DNA from: Deltaproteobacteria bacterium
Lineage (GTDB): Bacteria > Desulfobacterota > Desulfobacteria > Desulfobacterales > C00003060
Reading direction: 5' to 3'
DNA: 6,635 nt
Assembly: GCA_003647435.1 (NCBI GenBank)
Contig: QMMV01000115.1
Location: 1-6,635 of the forward strand
The first letter of the stretch is position 1, and every line of letters starts with the position of its first letter. The translations under genes and the position numbers were made by a program. A model generated the notes under the pieces. It was not told the DNA's origin, did not search any database, and was given only the letters and a program-made list of their open reading frames with translations. Below are positions 1 to 5,718 of this stretch, in pieces.

Positions 1-274
1 AGGAGATAGTGAGTGTTGCCATAGACCTGTATGATTGCCTTCAGTATGTCATCATAATCTGAAATCCTGACCAACCTCTCATCGTCAAAATTCAGATAAG
101 CAAAGTCGACACCCTGAAGCAACTGAAGGGCAAATACGGATTTGGCCCTATAATAACCTTGATAAGGTTAGTATCAAGGCTTTTTCGAGCTTCTTCGATC
201 CCCTCCATCAAGACAAAGCCTTGCCTCAAGAGTTCGTCTCTTTCTACCTTATGTCCTAAAATCATATCTTTCAT
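1..274 (-). pseudogene. Broken AAA ATPase (AAA_14/DUF4143-like), P-loop deleted and frameshifted; 3' end outside window
   Basis: Translation from the ATG at 274 gives an N-terminus ending in DTNLIKVIIGP, the usual lead-in to the Walker A motif of AAA_14/DUF4143 ATPases, in which GPRRAGKS normally follows. Here the frame reads on as NPYLPFS and stops at codon 61 (about 92-94). From 143 downward, another frame immediately resumes the family pattern: KSVFALQLLQGVDFAYLNFDDERL, then roughly 23 more residues to the window edge with no stop. The text between the two halves, which should encode the rest of Pro plus Arg-Arg-Ala-Gly, is missing; about 13 bases would restore both frame and motif. Loss of the P-loop plus a frameshift should abolish ATPase function. 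These ATPases are common accessory genes of poorly known role. The Walker B motif and DUF4143 part would lie outside the window. An assembly error is the alternative, but a clean 13-base loss is less usual than a one-base slip. Family assignment is from motif recognition only. Confidence 0.7.
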
Positions 275-282
275 GATTCAAT

Positions 283-336
283 TGCACAAAAATTGATGAT
301 TTTGTGCAGTCTATTGTTTATTTTGCACTTCATCAA
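283..336. promoter_or_regulatory. Two overlapping dyads upstream of the ATPase remnant
   Basis: A perfect 9-bp inverted repeat, TGCACAAAA (283-291) and TTTTGTGCA (300-308), has an 8-base centre and lies just upstream of the ATG at 274 on the minus strand. A second inverted pair overlaps it: TTGATGA (293-299) with GTGCA (304-308) matches TGCAC (324-328) with TCATCAA (330-336). The core TGCAC/GTGCA thus occurs three times at about 20-base spacing, close to two helical turns. This could be an operator or alternative leader hairpins. It also fills the space after the transporter stop codon at 350, but no T-run follows, so an intrinsic terminator is not supported. Function is inference. Confidence 0.45.
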
Positions 337-349
337 TACCTTCTCTGCA

Positions 350-1222
350 TTACGCAAGGTACAAAACCACTACGCCTGAGAGCATGATGCTTGCGCCGAG
401 AAGCCTGAGCCTGATGTGCGGCTCTTTAAATATTAGACCCCCGTACAGGACGCTGAAGATCAGGCTTGTCCTTTTGACAGCCATCATATAGGAGACAGGG
501 GCCAGCTTAATCGCGTGGTAATGTGCCATCGTGGCCAGCGCCGTGGCCAATCCTCCTAACAGGAGCCAGATCGTGTTTCGTCCCCGGAGATCGACCGTGG
601 CCGCGTTGCGGCTGAGTCTCAAGCTTTCGATGGCAAGCATAGCAGAAGAGACGCATGTCATGTAGAAAACCCCGAAAAAGACGGGATCAGAAAGCTGCAC
701 TCCTTTTTTCCCGAGAGTCGATGTAAGGCTCCAGATGAGAGATACCGAAAGCATATACCGCGCCCCCCGGGATTGGAAGATAGCCTTCAATGGAGCCAGG
801 GGGTGTTGTACATATAGCTCGATATTCAGCACATAGGCGCCAACGGTGACCATGAGTATACCCACAATTCCCTGGAGAGCTATGGTTTCGCCTAACAGGA
901 TACCTGCTGTCAGAATGGTAAAAACAGGTGTAAAGCTCAGATACGGTATGCTCAACGACAGGGGTGATATCCTGATTGCCTTCAGATAGAGGTAATACGC
1001 AAACACCTCGAATGGAATTAATATGCATACAAGTAATATCAGTTCACGGCTCGGAAGGAAGGTTCCTCTAACTATAAGAAGGGGTATCAAAAAGGGGAGA
1101 GAAGCCAATGAAATAGCACAGCCTGATGTCCACTCATCATTGTCGCGCAGCAAAAGCTTGGATAACACATCCCCGGTAGAAAAAAAATAGGCAGCAGCCA
1201 GCGACAACACGAACCAGTTCAT
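350..1222 (-). CDS. EamA/DMT-family inner-membrane transporter
   Basis: Predicted 290-residue integral membrane protein with about ten hydrophobic segments, in the two-fold repeated layout of the EamA (drug/metabolite transporter) family, whose usual length is about 280-310. Repeat one covers about residues 1-133 and ends with the typical ILLGETIALQGIVG (108-121) and a final helix to about 133. Repeat two covers about 154-290, with YHAIKLAPVS (235-244), then LIFKEPHI (263-270) and the last helix. The Gly-Glu and Lys-Glu signatures sit at matching points of each half. The family moves small metabolites or amino acids across the cytoplasmic membrane; the substrate cannot be read from sequence. 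The start ATG at 1222 has only a weak purine-rich site upstream (AAAGAAC). It lies 205 bases past the small mutase subunit gene, so it may be a separate unit rather than part of the acyl-CoA pathway. It looks intact. Confidence 0.85.
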   Translation of the reverse strand: MNWFVLSLAAAYFFSTGDVLSKLLLRDNDEWTSGCAISLASLPFLIPLLIVRGTFLPSRELILLVCILIPFEVFAYYLYLKAIRISPLSLSIPYLSFTPVFTILTAGILLGETIALQGIVGILMVTVGAYVLNIELYVQHPLAPLKAIFQSRGARYMLSVSLIWSLTSTLGKKGVQLSDPVFFGVFYMTCVSSAMLAIESLRLSRNAATVDLRGRNTIWLLLGGLATALATMAHYHAIKLAPVSYMMAVKRTSLIFSVLYGGLIFKEPHIRLRLLGASIMLSGVVVLYLA

Positions 1223-1312
1223 GGTTCTTTACTAACACAATCACACAGGGATGACTACTCAGGATCAAGATTCACCGACAGGTTGGGGTCGAATGTTAGA
1301 CGGTTGGTAGGC

Positions 1313-1402
1313 GTTCACAGGTTCAAAGTTCACCGTTCAGTGTTGCTTTTTGTTTCTTAACTTTTCCTAAGACCGAACCCTGAACGTCTGAACCGTGAAC
1401 CC
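1313..1402. repeat. Facing GTTCANN heptamer arrays (imperfect long inverted repeat)
   Basis: The left array has GTTCA at 1313, 1321, 1328 and 1335 (spacing 8, 7, 7), with a degenerate fifth unit at 1342. The right array is the complement: CGAAC at 1374, then TGAAC at 1381, 1389 and 1396 (spacing 7, 8, 7). The arrays face each other across about 30 T-rich bases, so a transcript could fold into a long imperfect stem. The right array, read on the minus strand, matches 4286-4313 at 26 of 28 positions, so it is a dispersed repeat. The rest of the 1223-1427 spacer shows no gene, only a short AAAAGATCTTTT palindrome at 1418-1429 overlapping the icmB stop. Confidence 0.7.
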
Positions 1403-1427
1403 GTAAATGGTTAAAGAAAAAGATCTT

Positions 1428-1826
1428 TTAGCGGGGCTTTACGTTTTGGTGTACCCAGTCAACAATGACCTCCAGGGAGGTACCAGGGAGGAAGATTTCT
1501 CGAACACCCATCGCCTTCAGTTTTTCTATATCTTCTTCAGGAATGATGCCGCCCCCGGTCACGATAATGTCATCGGCACCCTCGGCCTTTAGCAGATCCA
1601 TGACTTTTCCAAACAGATAAAGGTGTGCGCCGGCCAGACTGCTGAGTCCGATCATGTCCACATCTTCCTGGATTGCGGCGCTGACAACTTGTTCAGGTGT
1701 TTGATGAAGACCGGTGTAGATGACCTCAAAGCCTGCGTCGCGGTAAGCCCTGGCAATAATCCTGGCCCCGCGGTCATGGCCGTCCAGCCCCGCTTTTGCC
1801 ACAAGTATCCTGATCTTGCGTGCCAT
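1428..1826 (-). CDS. icmB: Small B12-binding subunit of acyl-CoA mutase (IcmB-like)
   Basis: A 132-residue stand-alone cobalamin-binding domain. It carries the base-off/His-on signature DGHDRG (15-20): His17 would replace dimethylbenzimidazole as the lower cobalt ligand. Lys11, Asp15 and His17 keep the spacing of Lys604, Asp608 and His610 of P. shermanii methylmalonyl-CoA mutase. The SxL region (GLSSLAGAH, 60-68) and the glycine motif VTGGGI (89-94) complete the Rossmann-type fold. Length is close to IcmB of Streptomyces (about 136) and to the C-terminal domain of fused mutases. It should pair with the large subunit encoded just upstream to form the adenosylcobalamin holoenzyme in the cytoplasm. 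The start at 1826 is backed by AGAGGTT at 1836-1842. A 198-base spacer separates it from the large-subunit gene, longer than expected for two halves of one enzyme. From this domain alone, methylmalonyl-CoA mutase cannot be excluded; the isobutyryl call rests on the large subunit. Confidence 0.82.
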   Translation of the reverse strand: MARKIRILVAKAGLDGHDRGARIIARAYRDAGFEVIYTGLHQTPEQVVSAAIQEDVDMIGLSSLAGAHLYLFGKVMDLLKAEGADDIIVTGGGIIPEEDIEKLKAMGVREIFLPGTSLEVIVDWVHQNVKPR

Positions 1827-1910
1827 AGCTATGTCAACCTCTAAAACTTTTTGCGGTTCAGGAGTAACTGTGACCGTTTACAAAGTCTTGTGCAATTTAA
1901 GCTTTTGGGT

Positions 1911-2003
1911 AAGGAGTGCTCACCTTACGAAGTGGTTGAGATAAGCCCTTGTTCACCCCCACCCATCAAGGGAGAGGGGGTATTTTCGGCTTTTCACAAA
2001 GCC
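1911..2003. repeat. Palindromic elements in the icmA-icmB spacer
   Basis: Three small structures occupy the spacer between the two mutase genes. An imperfect palindrome, AAGGAGTGCTCACCTT, lies at 1911-1926. A C-rich/G-rich imperfect inverted repeat lies at 1956-1980, with CCCCC and GGGGG outer arms around ATCAAG; it resembles a type of dispersed intergenic repeat I have seen in many bacteria. A perfect 6-bp hairpin, GGCTTT/AAAGCC, lies at 1988-2003 with loop GTGA on the minus strand (a GNRA-class tetraloop), 22 bases past the icmA stop codon. None is followed by a minus-strand T-run, so I do not call a terminator. They could stabilise mRNA ends or set the ratio of the two subunits (inference). 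Confidence 0.45.
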
Positions 2004-2024
2004 ATCGACTTTACAGTACTTTCT

Positions 2025-3710
2025 CTAAAACGTGCCGGGGTCGCGGTAGATGCCGAATACCTTCCTAAATACATCGCACATCTCTTGCAATGTGGCATAC
2101 GCTGATGCTGCCTCAATCAGGTACGGCATAACATTTTCGTTGCCGCTGCAAGCCTCCCCGAGTCTTTCGAGGGCGTTTTTAACTTCTTTTTCGTTCCGGC
2201 TATTTTTGACTTGATTTGTCCGGGCAATCTGTCGTTCTTCCAGGGCTTCGTCCGCACGGTAGATGTCTACAGGGATTTCTTCCTCAGTGGCATATTTGTT
2301 TACCCCAACCATTACCTTTTGCTGTCGGTCTATCGCGCGTTGAAATTTGTATGCTGCATCGGCGATCTCCATCTGGGGATAGTTCTTCTCTATCGCCTTT
2401 AACATACCGCCCATATCGTCAATCTTGTCGATATAATCGTAGGCGGCCTTTTCGATCTCGTCGGTCAGGGTCTCCACAAAGTAAGACCCGCCAAGTGGAT
2501 CAATGGTGCTGGCTACACCAGTTTCTTCGGCCAGGATCTGCTGGGTTCGCAGGGCAATCGTTGCCGCCTCTTCCGTGGGAATTGCCAGGACTTCATCAAA
2601 GGAGTTTGTATGCAGCGATTGCGTTCCCCCTAACACAGCAGACAGGGCCTCCACAGTAGTGCGAACAACATTGTTAAACGGTTGTTGGGCAGTCAGGCTG
2701 CAACCTGCCGTCTGTGTGTGGAAACGGAGCCACAATGACCGCTCTGACTTTGCCTTAAACCGCTTTTTCATGATGTTGGCCCACATCCTGCGGGCTGCGC
2801 GGAACTTGGCAATTTCTTCAAAAAAATCGATATGTGAATTAAAAAAGAAAGAAAGACGCGGGGCAAATTCATCTATTTTAAGTCCACGTTCAAGGACTGC
2901 TTCTACATAAGCAATCCCATCCGCTAATGTGAAGGCAAGCTCCTGTACGGCCGTAGCACCTGCCTCACGGATATGGTATCCACTTATACTGATTGTATTC
3001 CAGCGGGGAACCTCCCGGGTTCCAAACTCGATTGTGTCTACAATAAGACGCATGGAAGGCTCCGGCGGGCACATGAAGGTCTTTTGGGCAATGAACTCTT
3101 TCAGCATATCGTTTTGTATTGTGCCGCCCAACTTTGCACGGGGAATGCCCCTTTTTTCGGCCATGGCGATATACATTGCCCAGAGGACCGGGGCAGGAGG
3201 ATTGATCGTCATGGAGGTGGTAAGCCTGTCTACAGGGAGTCCGCTAAACAGGATTTCCATGTCCTTCAAAGTGTCTATCGCCACACCGCACCTTCCGCAT
3301 TCACCGCGGGACATCGGGTCTTCGGTGTCATAGCCCATGAGGGTTGGCATATCAAATGCGGTAGACAGCCCGGTTTGTCCCTGGCTGACCAGGTAGCGAA
3401 AGCGCTTGTTTGTGTCTTCCGCACTTCCAAGACCTGCAAACATCCTCATGGTCCAGAGCTTGCCCCGATACATGGAAGTCTGCACGCCCCGGGTATAAGG
3501 ATAACGCCCCGGGAATCCTAAGCGCGCCCTGTAGTCAAAGTCCTTCGTATCAGCGGGGGTGTATAGTTCCCGTATTTGCCTGCCGGAGACAGTCGTAAAC
3601 TCATCTTTCCTGGGGGGTCTGACAGCAAGCTGTTTCTTCATCTGCTCCTGCCACGATCCTTTTTCTGAGTCAATCTCGCGAACTTCCTCTTCCCTGTATA
3701 ATCTGCTCAT
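2025..3710 (-). CDS. icmA: Acyl-CoA mutase large subunit, probably isobutyryl-CoA mutase (IcmA)
   Basis: A 561-residue catalytic (TIM-barrel) subunit of the adenosylcobalamin-dependent acyl-CoA mutase family, lacking the fused B12 domain. Visible family motifs: RGVQTSMY (74-81), LWTMRMFAG (85-93), GQTGLSTAFD (111-120), GGTIQNDMLKEF (195-206), SISGYH (241-246) with active-site Tyr245/His246, and SLTAQQPFNN. Aligned to P. shermanii MutB with His244 = His246, the Tyr89 position is Phe91 and the carboxylate-binding Arg207 is Gln209. Phe/Gln is the isobutyryl-CoA mutase pair; the position matching Asp117 of 2-hydroxyisobutyryl-CoA mutase is Ala118. It should therefore interconvert isobutyryl-CoA and n-butyryl-CoA with IcmB. 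Length fits Streptomyces IcmA (about 566). The start at 3710 has GAGGTG at 3715-3720; this site abuts the cobA stop codon 11 bases upstream, suggesting translational coupling. No MeaB-type chaperone GTPase is visible in the window. Family membership is very secure; the substrate call is inference from residues recalled without tools. Confidence 0.85.
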   Translation of the reverse strand: MSRLYREEEVREIDSEKGSWQEQMKKQLAVRPPRKDEFTTVSGRQIRELYTPADTKDFDYRARLGFPGRYPYTRGVQTSMYRGKLWTMRMFAGLGSAEDTNKRFRYLVSQGQTGLSTAFDMPTLMGYDTEDPMSRGECGRCGVAIDTLKDMEILFSGLPVDRLTTSMTINPPAPVLWAMYIAMAEKRGIPRAKLGGTIQNDMLKEFIAQKTFMCPPEPSMRLIVDTIEFGTREVPRWNTISISGYHIREAGATAVQELAFTLADGIAYVEAVLERGLKIDEFAPRLSFFFNSHIDFFEEIAKFRAARRMWANIMKKRFKAKSERSLWLRFHTQTAGCSLTAQQPFNNVVRTTVEALSAVLGGTQSLHTNSFDEVLAIPTEEAATIALRTQQILAEETGVASTIDPLGGSYFVETLTDEIEKAAYDYIDKIDDMGGMLKAIEKNYPQMEIADAAYKFQRAIDRQQKVMVGVNKYATEEEIPVDIYRADEALEERQIARTNQVKNSRNEKEVKNALERLGEACSGNENVMPYLIEAASAYATLQEMCDVFRKVFGIYRDPGTF

Positions 3711-3714
3711 AAGG

Positions 3715-3722
3715 CACCTCTT
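3715..3722 (-). promoter_or_regulatory. icmA ribosome binding site touching the cobA stop codon
   Basis: The minus strand reads TAA AGAGGTG CCTT ATG. The cobA stop (3724-3722) runs straight into the Shine-Dalgarno sequence AGAGGTG (3721-3715), four bases before the icmA ATG at 3710. Ribosomes ending cobA would free or reload at this site, tying mutase synthesis to that of the cofactor enzyme. It also supports the chosen start. Confidence 0.7.
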
Positions 3723-4252
3723 TAGAACTCGATACCGACCCGAGCAGCTTCTCCTTGGTCAAAGTAATGCTTGGTGCATTCCATTGTGGTGACCAGGTCA
3801 GCCTTTTGTATAATTGAATCGGGGGCGTAGCGGCCTGTGAGGACCAGCTCAACGTCTGCCGGCTTGCCATCCATGAGTTCCAGGACGGCGTGCTCATCAA
3901 TCAGACCAAAGGAGACAGCTACATTGATCTCGTCCAGGACAAGGATGTCGCAAACTTTCTGGCTCAAGACCCTCCGGGCTTCATCAAGGGCTGTGCGGGC
4001 AAGGGCGATGTCGTGAGGATCCGGGTTCGTGCGGTCGACAAAACCGTCTCTTCCCATCGGTTTGATCACAAGGTGCGGGGAAAGACGCCTGGCCATGTTC
4101 AACTCTCCTGTCTCTTTTTGCCCTTTCATGAACTGAATTATGATAACCTTCAAGCCGCGGCCCAGGGCGCGCATGGCAAGACCAAGGGCAGCCGTAGTCT
4201 TGCCTTTCCCCTCACCGGTATAAACCTGGATAAGTCCCTTTTCCAGTCCCAT
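3722..4252 (-). CDS. cobA: Corrinoid adenosyltransferase, CobA/CobO/BtuR type
   Basis: A 176-residue P-loop enzyme that moves the 5'-deoxyadenosyl group of ATP onto cob(I)alamin or cob(I)yrinic acid a,c-diamide, giving adenosylcobalamin. Motifs: P-loop TGEGKGKTT (12-20) in the family-specific IQVYTGEGKGKTTAALGLA setting; IIIQFMKG (37-44); Walker B-like DILVLDEINVA (102-112); and LVLTGRYAP (137-144). The C-terminus, KHYFDQGEAARVGIEF, is the usual ending of the family, so the protein is complete and of normal length. The start at 4252 is supported by AAAGGTG (4259-4265), six bases upstream. It sits 11 bases ahead of the mutase large-subunit gene, with no cobalamin biosynthesis genes in view. 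The likely job here is supplying or repairing the coenzyme for the mutase encoded next door, rather than de novo synthesis (inference from context). Confidence 0.93.
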   Translation of the reverse strand: MGLEKGLIQVYTGEGKGKTTAALGLAMRALGRGLKVIIIQFMKGQKETGELNMARRLSPHLVIKPMGRDGFVDRTNPDPHDIALARTALDEARRVLSQKVCDILVLDEINVAVSFGLIDEHAVLELMDGKPADVELVLTGRYAPDSIIQKADLVTTMECTKHYFDQGEAARVGIEF

Positions 4253-4285
4253 CTATTCACCTTTTTGCAACTACTCACGTTGTCA

Positions 4286-4313
4286 GGTTCACGGTCCAGA
4301 GGTTCAGGGTTCG
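4286..4313 (+). repeat. Dispersed GTTCANN heptamer repeat, second copy
   Basis: GTTCA-type units start at 4287, 4294 (GTCCA), 4302 and 4309 (GTTCG), with spacing 7, 8, 7. The 28 bases match the reverse complement of 1374-1401 at 26 positions, including the same 7-8-7 rhythm. This copy opens the 248-base spacer (4253-4500) between the dehydrogenase and cobA, which contains repeats but no gene. Confidence 0.7.
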
Positions 4314-4315
4314 AC

Positions 4316-4377
4316 GATTTCCCGATGAAATCGGGATTGCTTTGCCGTCCCGCAAAACGGGACTCCTCGCAATGACA
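4316..4377. repeat. Compound palindromic intergenic element
   Basis: Two alternative hairpins overlap at 4316-4335: GATTTC/GAAATC (4316-4321, 4327-4332) and CCCGAT/ATCGGG (4321-4326, 4330-4335). Next comes a 6-bp hairpin, GTCCCG/CGGGAC (4347-4352, 4358-4363) with a 5-base loop, framed by ATTGC (4336-4340) and GCAAT (4369-4373). On the minus strand the element begins GTCATTGCGAGGAGTCCCG, a wording I recognise as typical of abundant dispersed repeats in genomes of anaerobic and uncultured bacteria (memory, not a search). No T-run follows, so it is not called a terminator. Confidence 0.55.
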
Positions 4378-4410
4378 GAATAGATTGCAATGTTATTTGG
4401 GAGTGACTAC

Positions 4411-4445
4411 ACTGCCTACTCCCTACTACCTGCTGCCTGCTTCTG
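4411..4445 (+). repeat. Degenerate ACTNCCT heptamer tandem repeat
   Basis: Five consecutive 7-base units: ACTGCCT, ACTCCCT, ACTACCT, GCTGCCT, GCTTCTG. The first four differ mainly at positions 1 and 4. It is a different word from the GTTCANN family but has the same period, and it lies in the same spacer. The bases after it (4446-4500) hold two more complement-oriented TTGAAC/TTGAACC words and the end of the dehydrogenase gene, and no other recognisable feature. Confidence 0.65.
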
Positions 4446-4500
4446 TCCAACCTTGAACTACGACCTGAGGCGGGACTTTGAACCTACGTGTTACTCTTTT

Positions 4501-5643
4501 TTATTTTAAAAGTGCCCGCGATATGACCAGCCTCATAATCTCATTGGTTCCTTCATATATCTGGCAGATCTTGGCATCCCGCATGTGGCGCTCCATGGCA
4601 AACTCCTTGCAGTATCCGTATCCTCCCAGCATCTGAACACCCTCTACAGCCGCCCGCATAGTGACATCGGAGGCATAGAGCTTCGCCATGGCCGACTCTT
4701 TTTCAAATGGCTTTCCCTGCCCTTGAAGCCAGGCAGCCCGAAGCAAGAGCAGTTCCGCTGCATCTAATTCGGTGGCCATGTCTGCAAGTTTCCACTGGAT
4801 TGCCTGAAAACGGGAAATTGGTCTCCCGAATTGTTCTCTGACCTTCACGTATTCCAGCGCCTCCTCCAGGACGGCTCTGCCGATCCCGATGGCTTGAGCG
4901 GCAATACCGAGACGGCCTGCATCCAATGTTGTAAGCATCTGTCGCATCCCCGCCCCACGCTCGCCAAGCATATTTTCTTTCGGGATGCGTGCGTCGGCGA
5001 AAACCATCTCGGCGGTTCCCGAGGCTCTGATTCCCATTTTCTCTTCCACACGACTCACCGAAAACCCCGGCGTATTCTTCGTGTCGAAAATAAAAGAACT
5101 AATTCCCTTATATCCCTTCCCCTTGTCTGTAACAGCCGCCAGGACGCAGTAGCTTGCCACATTGCCGTTGGTAACGAACTTTTTCTCGCCGTTTATCACC
5201 CAACTGTTCCCATCAAGCTCCGCCGTTGTCCGTATCGAGGCGACATCTGAGCCTGCTCCAGCTTCTGTGAGGGCATAGCAGCCAATTGCCTTCCCGCTTG
5301 CCACCGGTGTGAGGTATTTAACCTTCTGGTCGTGATTGCCAAATGTGTGAATTGGAAAACAATACAAAGAGTTGTTCACCGACATAATTACCCCTGTAGA
5401 GGCACATGCCCTGGAAATCTCCATCACTGCCAGGACATAGGAAACATAATCCATGCCTGCCCCACCGTATTGCTCTGGAATGGCAATGCCCATCAAGCCT
5501 AATTCTCCCATCTTTTTGCATATTTCGGCAGGGTGTTCCTTAGTTTCGTCGAGCTTTGCCGCCACAGGCTTGATCTCGTTTTCCGCAAAACGCCTGCACA
5601 TATCCCGTATCATCTTCTGCTCTTCGGTTAGTTCGAAATCCAT
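4501..5643 (-). CDS. Short-chain (butyryl-type) acyl-CoA dehydrogenase
   Basis: A 380-residue flavoprotein of normal family length. It oxidises a saturated acyl-CoA to the trans-2-enoyl-CoA using FAD, passing electrons to electron-transferring flavoprotein in the cytoplasm. Motifs: signature one CYALTEAGAGSD (122-133), FAD-region WVINGEKKFVTNG (148-160), REQFGRPIS (269-277), and signature two from QMLGGYGY (337-344) through RHMRDAKICQIYEGTNEI. Glu364 in YEGT is the catalytic base at the short/medium-chain position. The alternative base position used by isovaleryl-CoA dehydrogenase, before the Arg in LDAGRLG, is Gly243. That favours a linear substrate such as butyryl-CoA, the product expected from the mutase downstream. 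The start at 5643 has a strong AAGGAGG at 5651-5657, seven bases upstream. Chain length cannot be fixed from sequence alone, and glutaryl-CoA or other acyl-CoA substrates remain possible. Confidence 0.93.
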   Translation of the reverse strand: MDFELTEEQKMIRDMCRRFAENEIKPVAAKLDETKEHPAEICKKMGELGLMGIAIPEQYGGAGMDYVSYVLAVMEISRACASTGVIMSVNNSLYCFPIHTFGNHDQKVKYLTPVASGKAIGCYALTEAGAGSDVASIRTTAELDGNSWVINGEKKFVTNGNVASYCVLAAVTDKGKGYKGISSFIFDTKNTPGFSVSRVEEKMGIRASGTAEMVFADARIPKENMLGERGAGMRQMLTTLDAGRLGIAAQAIGIGRAVLEEALEYVKVREQFGRPISRFQAIQWKLADMATELDAAELLLLRAAWLQGQGKPFEKESAMAKLYASDVTMRAAVEGVQMLGGYGYCKEFAMERHMRDAKICQIYEGTNEIMRLVISRALLK

Positions 5644-5650
5644 AGAACAA

Positions 5651-5687
5651 CCTCCTTAATAGTGCCTGAACGAAAACCACATTCAGG
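5651..5687 (-). promoter_or_regulatory. Dehydrogenase leader: strong RBS preceded by a stem-loop
   Basis: The consensus Shine-Dalgarno AAGGAGG lies at 5651-5657, the strongest in the window. Just upstream is a 6-bp stem, CCTGAA/TTCAGG (5665-5670 and 5682-5687), with an 11-base loop. The stem leaves the RBS free. No clear -35/-10 pair was identified. Confidence 0.5.
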
Positions 5688-5692
5688 GGAAA

Positions 5693-5718
5693 TCCGAAGT
5701 CCGAAATTCGAAATTCGG
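5693..5718. repeat. TCGAAAT heptamer array, left copy
   Basis: Period-7 units TCCGAAG, TCCGAAA, TTCGAAA and TTCGG start at 5693, 5700, 5707 and 5714. The array abuts the left arm of the large palindrome that follows, and its counterpart lies at 5858-5882. Confidence 0.6.

Noticed and set aside
1313..1402. CRISPR-like array
   Set aside because: Units are only 7 bases with no unique spacers, and there are no cas genes.
2216..3521. Several plus-strand open frames of 130-180 codons opposite the mutase gene
   Set aside because: They are antisense to a strongly conserved coding region, overlap one another, lack ribosome sites and show no recognisable protein pattern.
2025..3710. Plain methylmalonyl-CoA mutase annotation
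   Set aside because: The family is right, but Phe91 and Gln209 replace the Tyr and carboxylate-binding Arg needed for that substrate, and the neighbours fit butyrate chemistry rather than propionate chemistry.
3890..4375. Plus-strand 161-codon frame opposite cobA
   Set aside because: Antisense shadow of cobA running on into the repeat-filled spacer; no domain or ribosome site.
4831..5250. Plus-strand frame opposite the acyl-CoA dehydrogenase
   Set aside because: Mirror of conserved codons in the dehydrogenase; no independent evidence.
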